From NCBI GenBank assembly GCA_002310015.1, contig DBYQ01000032.1, positions 1-9,988 on the forward strand: a stretch of 9,988 nucleotides of DNA, read 5' to 3'. Of the stretch, positions 1 to 5,626 are shown one piece after another. The translations under genes and the position numbers were made by a program. This DNA comes from Bacteroidales bacterium UBA1182. GTDB lineage: Bacteria; Bacteroidota; Bacteroidia; Bacteroidales; Bacteroidaceae. The notes beneath the pieces are model-generated. The model was given only the letters and a program-made list of their open reading frames with translations, made no database searches and was not told the origin of the DNA. Numbering within the stretch: the first letter of the stretch is position 1; each line of letters opens with the position of its first letter.

Positions 1-1242
1 GTATTCTGGATGTACGGCATGCCTGGCGACAAGACGCGCGGAGGACATTCGCACATAGAATGCTCACAGGTACTGATACCTGTTACCGGCAGTTTCAGGC
101 TGTTGATTGATGACGGGGCCGATAAGGCCGATATCCTGATGGATTCAGCATCATCGGGCATACTGTTGCCTCCCGGCATCTGGTGCGAGTTGAGGGATTT
201 TGCGCCGAACTCATCGGTCATGGTACTTACATCGCACACTTTCCGTACAGAAGATTATGTGCTGGACCACCCGGAGTACAGTTCCAACAATGTTGTGGCG
301 GTGCAGTATGAACCTGCCCACCGTGAGATATGGAACCGTTTTGTAAGGAGTTCCAAGAACGGCACTTTCCTGTTTGACCGCGGATATATGGACTACCACT
401 CTGACCGTTTCACTGATTGCTCCCTTATGTTCTATAAAAAAGGTGCGTTGCTGGCGCTGCTGCCCGCAAACTGGCTTAAGGATGAAAACATAGTCCAGTC
501 ACACGGCGGACTTACTTACGGCGGTCTTATAACCGGGTCAAACTTTACCGCAGAGAACGCGCTTGAGGTGTTCCGATGCGCCATTGACTGGATGAAAAAG
601 AATCTTGGAGCAAAAAGATGGATATACAAACCGGTTCCCAGAATATACAGTTCATTACCGGCCGATGAAGACCTGTATGCGCTCTCGCAAAACGGTGCCA
701 CAATAAGGAAACGTGAGATAAGTTCCATAGTGGACATGTCAAAGCGCATCCCGTTGAGCACGTTGCGCAAGCGCGGTTACAAGAAAGCGGCAAAGAACAG
801 CCTTACGGTTGCTGAAGGTAACTTTGAAAAGGACATAGAGGATTACTGGAATATCCTATCGGAACTGCTCCATGACAAATATGGTTCCAAACCAGTGCAC
901 ACCCTTGATGAGATCAGGCTGTTGCATAGCCGTTTCCCTGACAATATAAAACTGTATGTGGTCAGGAATGCCGATAAGGTCATAGCCGGAACCGTGATAT
1001 ATGATACCGGTACTGTCGTCAAGACGCAATACATAGCATCGTCAGAAGAGGGAAAGGCAAGCGGAGCCCTGGATCTTCTGTTCGGCACTCTGATGGATGA
1101 CGTGTTCAGTTCCCGTCAATACATGGACTACGGCACATCCACTCTTGTTGGCGGCAGCAATCTGAATGAAGGCCTTATCTCCCAGAAAGAGGGCTTTGGT
1201 GCCCGTGCCGTAGTTTACGATACCTACGAACTGCTTTTTTAA
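1..1242 (+). CDS. Sugar 3,4-ketoisomerase-like (FdtA/WxcM) cupin fused to FemAB/GNAT-like acyltransferase, 5' partial
   Basis: The reading frame is open to the left edge (V-F-W precede the first visible Met at position 10). Those residues belong to the conserved strand before the cupin motif, so the true start lies outside the window. Counting from that Met, residues 1-95 match the WxcM/FdtA ketoisomerase fold: RGGHSH (10-15) carries the two His of the catalytic pocket, followed by EQVL-like CSQVL and GSF..LIDDG. Residues about 96-410 look like a FemAB/Acetyltransf_6-type double GNAT region, with SHGGLTYGGLI (164-174) and a C-terminal half from about 260. Known FdtA enzymes isomerise dTDP-4-keto-6-deoxyglucose, and acetylation of the derived amino sugar is a later step, so the fusion suggests modified-sugar synthesis for a surface polysaccharide. 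The acyl donor and sugar are inferred, not shown. It is convergent with the next gene. Domain calls are firm; the exact reaction is not. Confidence 0.8.
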   Translation, partial: VFWMYGMPGDKTRGGHSHIECSQVLIPVTGSFRLLIDDGADKADILMDSASSGILLPPGIWCELRDFAPNSSVMVLTSHTFRTEDYVLDHPEYSSNNVVAVQYEPAHREIWNRFVRSSKNGTFLFDRGYMDYHSDRFTDCSLMFYKKGALLALLPANWLKDENIVQSHGGLTYGGLITGSNFTAENALEVFRCAIDWMKKNLGAKRWIYKPVPRIYSSLPADEDLYALSQNGATIRKREISSIVDMSKRIPLSTLRKRGYKKAAKNSLTVAEGNFEKDIEDYWNILSELLHDKYGSKPVHTLDEIRLLHSRFPDNIKLYVVRNADKVIAGTVIYDTGTVVKTQYIASSEEGKASGALDLLFGTLMDDVFSSRQYMDYGTSTLVGGSNLNEGLISQKEGFGARAVVYDTYELLF

Positions 1243-1276
1243 AAAAAAGTACAATTGGGGACAGTCCCCAATTGTA
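1241..1276 (-). terminator. Palindromic intrinsic terminator between convergent genes
   Basis: Arms 1250-1262 and 1264-1276 are perfectly complementary (13 bp, centred on A1263). The eight A at 1241-1248 become a U-tract after the hairpin on the minus strand, so it should end the transporter transcript. In the plus direction the hairpin is followed only by TCATTTTC, a poor U-tract, so it may stop the upstream gene less efficiently. The minus-strand stop codon (1277-1279) abuts the hairpin. Confidence 0.8.
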
Positions 1277-2122
1277 TCATTTTCTGCGGATAGCAAAGAC
1301 GTAAATCAGTAGTACCACATTCATCATCAGTGAGTAGAGAATGGCGGGGATAGCCATCTCGGCACTGTCGAATATGAAAGGACTGGTCGCAATGGCAATG
1401 GCTTGTGCCGCGTTCTGCATACCCACCTCAATCACCACGGTACGACGCTGCTCGGCGCTGTTCTTGACCAATCGTGACAGCAGCGACGAGCAGGTTATTG
1501 CAACCAGGATCAGAGCCGTAACGCAGGCTCCAATAACACCTATATTATCAATAATGGTCTTGTGATGCTGAATATAAAACACGGTAATCAGCACCATCAG
1601 CAGCGGGAATGCCAGTTTTGAAAGCACCTTATCAGTCTTTGCCGCCGCATTAGGCCACAGATAGTGCATGCCTATTCCCAGCAGCACAGGCACAAGCATA
1701 AGCAGCAGGTTCTGCTTGATCAGATTACCCACGGGCAGCGTAATGCCCACGCTCTCCCCTATCATCTGTGTAGCCCAACTCATTATTACCGGAATGGTAA
1801 ACAGCGTAATCACACTGCTCAATGCCGTAAGTATGACAGACAGCGCCACATCACCCCCGGCCAACCTGGAGAACACGTTTGATGAACTTCCGCCGGGACA
1901 GCAGGCAATAAGAATAAGGCCGATGAAAAACACCGGTCCAAGCCCGAACAGTTTAGCCAGCCCAAGAGCAATTATCGGGAGCAACACAAGTTGCCCGAAT
2001 AGAGCCACCGCAATAGGCCACGGATGACGGAAAACCTTTCCAAAGTCCTCAAACCTGAGCGTAAGCCCCAAATCAAACATCAGTAACGTAAGAATAGGTA
2101 ATACAATCCAGATAGTATTCAT
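1277..2122 (-). CDS. Bile acid:sodium symporter family (BASS) transporter
   Basis: This is a 281-residue, very hydrophobic protein with about 9-10 membrane segments and almost no soluble domain, the usual size for bacterial BASS/SLC10-type proteins of the inner membrane. Family motifs are clear: CPGGSSSN (75-82) followed by LAGGDVALSV, and EVGMQNAAQA (232-241). In the structurally known bacterial ASBT homologues the Glu, Met and Gln of the ExGMQ motif bind sodium; here they are E232, M235 and Q236. Q44, in a Q-x-x-x-LP context, probably matches the other sodium-site Gln. The substrate cannot be read from sequence: members carry bile acids, pantoate, pyruvate or other organic anions. It is monocistronic, convergent with the upstream gene and divergent from the secreted protein at 2258, with its own promoter-like site. 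Confidence 0.88.
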   Translation of the reverse strand: MNTIWIVLPILTLLMFDLGLTLRFEDFGKVFRHPWPIAVALFGQLVLLPIIALGLAKLFGLGPVFFIGLILIACCPGGSSSNVFSRLAGGDVALSVILTALSSVITLFTIPVIMSWATQMIGESVGITLPVGNLIKQNLLLMLVPVLLGIGMHYLWPNAAAKTDKVLSKLAFPLLMVLITVFYIQHHKTIIDNIGVIGACVTALILVAITCSSLLSRLVKNSAEQRRTVVIEVGMQNAAQAIAIATSPFIFDSAEMAIPAILYSLMMNVVLLIYVFAIRRK

Positions 2123-2143
2123 CGGTCTTTCTAATTTTGCCCG

Positions 2144-2176
2144 CGAAATTACACTTTTTTTCAGTGAAACACCAAA
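2144..2176 (-). promoter_or_regulatory. Candidate Bacteroidetes-type promoter for the BASS transporter
   Basis: On the minus strand TTTG (2176-2173) is followed after 21 nt by TAATTTCG (2151-2144), one base from the phylum consensus TAnnTTTG. Initiation would fall near 2137, giving a leader of about 15 nt before the ATG at 2122. Confidence 0.5.
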
Positions 2177-2201
2177 TGCAACAGTTTTGCAACGCCTGTT
2201 T

Positions 2202-2234
2202 CTTGGAGGAATTTACATACAAGACCTACTTTTG
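2202..2234 (+). promoter_or_regulatory. Candidate Bacteroidetes-type promoter for the secreted protein gene
   Basis: CTTG (2202-2205) is followed after 21 nt by TACTTTTG (2227-2234), an exact TAnnTTTG box. Initiation would fall near 2241, about 17 nt before the ATG at 2258. It faces away from the transporter promoter; the two share a 135-bp spacer but do not overlap. Confidence 0.55.
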
Positions 2235-2257
2235 CTGCAAACAAAACAATCACGGAT

Positions 2258-3259
2258 ATGAAAAAGACATTCGCTTTTTTATTGGTTGCAGCAGCAATCA
2301 CATCGGCATTCGCCCAGGATACCCCCAAGGCCGGCGACCTGATTTACGGTACAGTCATTGGCTCTAAAGGACCGATAACGGGAGCCAGTGTTACTGAGAG
2401 GAATGACTATGACAGGATCATGGCACAAAGCACCACAGACTCAGACGGCAATTTCTCATTCCGGCTGGTCAATCCCGATGACCGCATTATGGTTACCTGC
2501 CCAAATTATGAGACAGTAGATATAAGAGTAGACAGGAAACACTATGAAATCACCATGAAAGACGGATGGCAGCCGTCCATGATTCCGGCTTTTAACGCAT
2601 CAATGAATTTCATTGTCCGCAGTTACCCGCCCAAGACAGGTGAATGGTCAAACATTCCCGTACAGATTATCCCCGATAACTTTATCTGCGGATATTCATT
2701 CAACCCGTGGAACTACACCTCCGTACTGCCCACATATCCGCCTTACGGAATATTCCTCATGAAAGACCCTAAAGGTTATATGCTCGTATTGAGATACTTT
2801 GACAACGACAAGACAGCGGACCGACACATCCCTTCTGCAGACACAATGCGCATAGACTACAAACTGGCAGACAGACTGACATCATCAATCCATAAAACCA
2901 TCCGGGAGGCTGATTCACTGCAGTCAAACGCCATACTGATCACTCGTGACGGCGGCACCACAATCCACGCCCTGCTCCCTGACAGAGCGGCCGAGAGATG
3001 GGCCGAAGAGATCCCTGACAAACTTTGGAACGAGCAGTTCCGCCGTTTCAAGCATGAATTTGAGCCGGACCCGCTTTTAAAGATGTTCTCAAAGACTGAC
3101 AAGCAGACATCAACAAAAAAGACTGAAATGGAACTGAAAGCCACAGACATCACCTCAGACCAGGTGCAGGCCCAGCAGGATCTCTACATCCCGTTCACAG
3201 ACCAAATCCACTACGGTTCCATTGAGGAATTATGGAATAACATGTTCTTTAGCTTCTGA
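2258..3259 (+). CDS. Secreted protein with N-terminal carboxypeptidase-regulatory-like beta domain, function unknown
   Basis: The 333-residue protein starts with a clear Sec signal peptide: MKK, a hydrophobic core and a signal peptidase I site AFA-QD after residue 19. There is no lipobox Cys, so it should be soluble in the periplasm or exported. Residues about 27-97 read as a CarboxypepD_reg-like beta sandwich: GTV.G..GPI.GASV, TDSDGNFSF, then a CPNYETVDI strand. This is the module usually found ahead of the plug of SusC/TonB-dependent receptors, but no plug or barrel follows. Residues 98-333 contain aromatic, Pro-rich stretches (YPPKTGEW, PTYPPYGIF) and a charged C-terminal part with Lys/Thr repeats near 287-300; I do not recognise this half. 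No membrane anchor is visible. The gene stands alone, has its own promoter-like site and no clear intrinsic terminator; the structured RNA region begins just after the stop. Confidence 0.75.
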   Translation: MKKTFAFLLVAAAITSAFAQDTPKAGDLIYGTVIGSKGPITGASVTERNDYDRIMAQSTTDSDGNFSFRLVNPDDRIMVTCPNYETVDIRVDRKHYEITMKDGWQPSMIPAFNASMNFIVRSYPPKTGEWSNIPVQIIPDNFICGYSFNPWNYTSVLPTYPPYGIFLMKDPKGYMLVLRYFDNDKTADRHIPSADTMRIDYKLADRLTSSIHKTIREADSLQSNAILITRDGGTTIHALLPDRAAERWAEEIPDKLWNEQFRRFKHEFEPDPLLKMFSKTDKQTSTKKTEMELKATDITSDQVQAQQDLYIPFTDQIHYGSIEELWNNMFFSF

Positions 3260-3265
3260 AATAAT

Positions 3266-3422
3266 CTCCCTTGTTTGCCTGAGTGTTCCACAGCAAGTCC
3301 GTTGAGCAATAGTCCTCTCACGGTTTGCTGTGGGACACCTATTTATATTAAGGTGATGTAACACGCTCATCGGCCCTACAACCCCTGTAAATGGGGCCGA
3401 TGCGTAACACTTTGGCAAGGAG
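3266..3422 (+). ncRNA. Structured RNA candidate, possibly 6S RNA (ssrS)
   Basis: No convincing protein fits here, but the sequence folds into a closed multi-branch shape. P1 joins 3266-3287 to 3406-3422 (CTCC with GGAG, TTG/GCC with CAA/GGC, GTGTT 3283-3287 with AACAC 3406-3410). P2 joins 3283-3296 to 3325-3338 over 14 pairs, with an inner hairpin (CCGT/ACGG, GAG/CTC, 3299-3323). P3 is CACCT 3336-3340 with AGGTG 3351-3355. P4 is 3368-3376 with 3394-3402, 9 perfect pairs capped by TACA/TGTA. The single non-Watson-Crick pair in P2 is a G-U wobble only if the plus strand is the RNA. The length (about 157 nt), a long closing stem, and a CTGAG-TGTTC...AGTCC-nTTGAGC-nATA string like that of enterobacterial 6S RNA suggest 6S. 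However, P2 and P4 as side hairpins are not the classic 6S shape. There is no U-tract at either end. Structure is fairly sure, identity is not. Confidence 0.5.
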
Positions 3423-3442
3423 CAAAAAAACAACTGAAATAT

Positions 3443-3473
3443 TTTGTGGTGACGGCGTAAAATACTAATTTTG
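3443..3473 (+). promoter_or_regulatory. Near-consensus Bacteroidetes promoter of the rplU-rpmA operon
   Basis: TTTG (3443-3446), a 19-nt spacer and TAATTTTG (3466-3473) match the phylum consensus at every fixed base, and an A-tract (3424-3430) lies upstream like an UP element. Transcription would start near 3480, after the structured RNA and about 80 nt before rplU, so the RNA candidate is probably not part of this operon's main transcript. Confidence 0.72.
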
Positions 3474-3482
3474 CGCCCGATT

Positions 3483-3532
3483 AGTGCCGCAGAGGTTTGA
3501 GAAGTGCCTGCCACAGAGGGTGGACCACCTCA
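3483..3532 (+). promoter_or_regulatory. rplU leader with repeats and competing hairpins
   Basis: The predicted 80-nt leader contains two imperfect direct repeats, AGTGCC..CAGAGG (3483-3495 and 3503-3519). The segment GTGG (3520-3523) can pair with CCAC upstream (3511-3514). Alternatively, as part of 3516-3522, it can join a bulged 6-bp hairpin with 3526-3531. The two folds exclude each other. L21 operons in some bacteria are controlled through leader RNA, so this could be an autoregulatory site; that role is inference. Confidence 0.3.
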
Positions 3533-3560
3533 CGGAGAAACAGAATAAAAGCAAGATTTA

Positions 3561-3878
3561 ATGTACGTTATTGCTGAAATTCAGGGACAGCAGTTCAAGA
3601 TTGAACAGGGAATGAAGCTGTTCGTGCACCACATTCAGGACGTTGAGGCTGGTGCAAGCGTAGAGTTCGAGAAGATCCTTCTCGCCGATAAGGACGGTCA
3701 GGTTACCGTAGGTACCCCCACCATTGACGGCGCAAAGGTAGTATGTGAGGTCAAGAGCGCACTCGTTAAGGGTGACAAGGTTCTTGTATTCCACAAGAGA
3801 AGAAGAAAAGGATACCGTAAGCTGAACGGTCATCGCCAGCAGTTCACAGAGCTTCTGGTTAAGGAAGTAGTAGCATAA
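3561..3878 (+). CDS. rplU: 50S ribosomal protein L21 (bL21)
   Basis: The 105-residue product is close to the 103 residues of E. coli L21 and is collinear with the family: MYVIAEIQGQQFKIEQG at the start, ILL..KDGQVTVGTPTI in the middle, and the basic KRRRKGYRKLNGHRQQFT segment (about 79-96) that contacts 23S rRNA. It is a large-subunit protein bound to 23S rRNA. It is the first gene of the classic rplU-rpmA pair, with rpmA starting 20 bp after its stop. Codon choice is strongly biased (GTA/GTT, AAG, CGT), as expected for a highly expressed ribosomal gene. The ATG at 3561 is the only start giving the canonical N terminus; it lacks a strong Shine-Dalgarno, as is normal in this phylum. Confidence 0.98.
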   Translation: MYVIAEIQGQQFKIEQGMKLFVHHIQDVEAGASVEFEKILLADKDGQVTVGTPTIDGAKVVCEVKSALVKGDKVLVFHKRRRKGYRKLNGHRQQFTELLVKEVVA

Positions 3879-3898
3879 CCCTAAAAAACGAAACAGAT

Positions 3899-4171
3899 AT
3901 GGCACATAAAAAAGGTGTAGGTAGTTCTAAGAACGGCCGTGAGTCTGCCAGCAAACGTCTTGGCGTTAAGATTTGGGGTGGACAGTATGCAAAAGCAGGT
4001 AACATCATAGTACGTCAGCGCGGAACACAGCATCATCCGGGCGAGAACATCGGTATGGGTAAGGACCACACCCTGTTCGCACTGGTTGACGGAACAGTTC
4101 AGTTCAAGAAAGGCCGCAAGGACAGAAGCTATGTTTCAGTAATCCCCGTACAGGAGAAAGCTGAGGCCTGA
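3899..4171 (+). CDS. rpmA: 50S ribosomal protein L27 (bL27)
   Basis: The 90-residue product begins MAHKKGVGSSKNGRESASKR, the canonical L27 N terminus whose flexible tail reaches the peptidyl transferase centre. There is no N-terminal leader of the kind removed by the Prp protease in Firmicutes. The KIWGGQ.A.AGNIIVRQRGT, HPGENIGMGKDHTLFAL and DG.VQFKKGRKDRSYVSV blocks follow in order, ending with a short acidic tail. It is co-transcribed with rplU (20-bp gap) and closed by the terminator at 4192-4223. Confidence 0.98.
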   Translation: MAHKKGVGSSKNGRESASKRLGVKIWGGQYAKAGNIIVRQRGTQHHPGENIGMGKDHTLFALVDGTVQFKKGRKDRSYVSVIPVQEKAEA

Positions 4172-4191
4172 TAAACTAAACAACATAAAAG

Positions 4192-4223
4192 AGGCTCACT
4201 GATTCTGTGGGCCTTTTTTATTT
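4192..4223 (+). terminator. Intrinsic terminator after rpmA
   Basis: AGGCTCAC (4192-4199) pairs with GTGGGCCT (4207-4214), 8 bp with one G-U, around a 7-nt loop, followed by a T-rich run (4214-4223). It lies only 17 nt before serS. I see no good promoter in the remaining gap, so serS may depend on read-through or on a weak, unrecognised promoter. Confidence 0.8.
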
Positions 4224-4240
4224 AAAAAGATTATTTCCCG

Positions 4241-5560
4241 ATGTTAACACTCAAGCAGATCACAGAACAGACCGACATAGTTATTGCAGGTCTTAAGAAG
4301 AAGCATTTCAAGAATGCTGAAGAGGCAATTGCCCAGGCTATCTCTCTGAATGATGACAGAAAGAAGGCTCAGGCTCAGTTGGATAACAATCTTGCTGAGG
4401 GCAAGGTGCTTGCAGCCAAGATCGGACAGGCCATGAAGGCCGGCAACAAGGATGAGGCTGAGCAGGCCAAAGCCAAGGTTGCTGAGCTCAAGGTGGCTGC
4501 CGCAGAACTTGAGGCCAAGAAAGAGCAGGCTGAGAATGATCTGACCGCCCTGCTCTGCACAATTCCCAACATACCCTACCCTGAGGTTCCTGAGGGCACA
4601 TGCGCTGAGGACAACTGGGTGGTTAAGTCAAACCTCAAGGAGTGCGTCATCGGACAGGATACTGTAGGTAACTGGACCTGCAACCCGCAGAACGGTGAGG
4701 CCAAGGTTCCACACTGGGAGCTTGCCAAGAAGTACAACCTGATTGATTTTGACCTTGGTGTCAAGATTACAGGTGCCGGATTCCCTGTATATATAGGAAA
4801 AGGTGCACAGTTACAGCGTGCGCTCATCAACTTCTTCCTGGCCGAGGCTAACAAGGCCGGTTACACAGAGATCATGCCTCCCACCGTTGTCAACCAGGCA
4901 TCAGGTTACGGCACTGGCCAGCTTCCTGACAAGGAGGGCCAGATGTATCACTGCGAGGTTGATGACCTCTACCTGATTCCTACGGCTGAGGTTCCTGTAA
5001 CCAACATCTACCGCGATGTAATTCTGGATGAGAAGCAGCTCCCCATCAAGAACTGCGCATACACAGAGTGTTTCCGTCGCGAGGCCGGCTCATACGGCAA
5101 GGATGTCCGCGGCCTGAACCGTCTGCATGAGTTCTCAAAGATTGAGATAGTACGCATTGACACTCCCGAGCACTCAGCTGAGAGCCACAAGGAGATGCTT
5201 GCTCACGTAGAGGGCCTGCTCCAGAAACTGGAACTCCCCTACCGCATCCTGCGTCTGTGCGGCGGTGACCAGAGTTTCACATCGGCCATCTGTTATGACT
5301 TTGAGGTATATTCAGAGGCTCAGGGTCGCTGGCTTGAGGTTTCATCAGTATCTAACTTTGACACCTATCAGGCCAACCGTCTTAAGTGCCGCTACCGCAA
5401 GGCCGGTGAGAAGAAAGCCGAGCTCTGCCACACACTGAACGGCTCAGCACTGGCTCTGCCCCGTATAGTGGCAGCCATCCTGGAGAACAACCAGACAGAG
5501 AAGGGTATCAGGATTCCCAAGGCTCTTGTTCCCTACACTGGCTTTGAGATGATTGACTGA
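4241..5560 (+). CDS. serS: Seryl-tRNA synthetase
   Basis: This cytoplasmic class II aminoacyl-tRNA synthetase charges tRNA-Ser (and tRNA-Sec where present). At 439 residues it is near the usual 420-435. Residues about 25-105 form the long antiparallel coiled-coil arm, rich in Ala, Lys, Glu and Gln, that grips the tRNA variable arm. The serine-binding TAEVPVTN loop is at 248-255. Motif 2 lies at about 277-302 (ECFRREAGSYGKDVRGLNR then HEFSKIEI) and motif 3 at about 398-417 (TLNGSALALPR then AAILENNQ). EVSSVSNFDTYQANR at 366-380 is also typical. All catalytic motifs look intact. The ATG at 4241 gives the normal N terminus (MLTLKQI). Serine-tRNA supply next to ribosomal protein genes makes a translation neighbourhood, but a terminator separates it from rpmA. 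Confidence 0.98.
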   Translation: MLTLKQITEQTDIVIAGLKKKHFKNAEEAIAQAISLNDDRKKAQAQLDNNLAEGKVLAAKIGQAMKAGNKDEAEQAKAKVAELKVAAAELEAKKEQAENDLTALLCTIPNIPYPEVPEGTCAEDNWVVKSNLKECVIGQDTVGNWTCNPQNGEAKVPHWELAKKYNLIDFDLGVKITGAGFPVYIGKGAQLQRALINFFLAEANKAGYTEIMPPTVVNQASGYGTGQLPDKEGQMYHCEVDDLYLIPTAEVPVTNIYRDVILDEKQLPIKNCAYTECFRREAGSYGKDVRGLNRLHEFSKIEIVRIDTPEHSAESHKEMLAHVEGLLQKLELPYRILRLCGGDQSFTSAICYDFEVYSEAQGRWLEVSSVSNFDTYQANRLKCRYRKAGEKKAELCHTLNGSALALPRIVAAILENNQTEKGIRIPKALVPYTGFEMID

Positions 5561-5572
5561 TAAGCACAAATA

Positions 5573-5617
5573 AAAAAATAAAGGCTCGCCGCGTTACGGC
5601 GAGCCTTTACTTTTTGG
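5573..5617. terminator. Bidirectional intrinsic terminator between serS and the lipoprotein gene
   Basis: A perfect 12-bp stem (5580-5591 with 5597-5608) closes a CGTTA loop. The plus strand continues ACTTTTT, and the minus strand continues into a T-rich run from the A-tract at 5573-5579. It therefore serves both convergent genes. Confidence 0.9.
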
Positions 5618-5626
5618 ACTCAATGC

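Noticed and set aside
1668..2027. Plus-strand open frames opposite the BASS transporter
   Set aside because: They are antisense to a well-conserved membrane protein, and their translation shows no domain or signal.
3266..3422. tmRNA, RNase P RNA or SRP RNA in the rplU upstream gap
   Set aside because: No tmRNA tRNA-like ends or tag frame, no RNase P GAGGAAAGTC-type core, no SRP GGAA tetraloop helix; the size and stems fit none of them.
3230..3514. A minus-strand open frame of 94 codons across the gap before rplU
   Set aside because: It runs through the paired arms of the structured RNA candidate and the rplU promoter, overlaps the end of the preceding gene, is rich in Cys, Arg and Thr with no recognisable domain, and is better explained as a chance frame.
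4214..4240. A dedicated promoter for serS
   Set aside because: The short gap is AT-rich and contains TATTTCCC, but no TAnnTTTG box with a TTTG at 19-21 nt, so no site was called.
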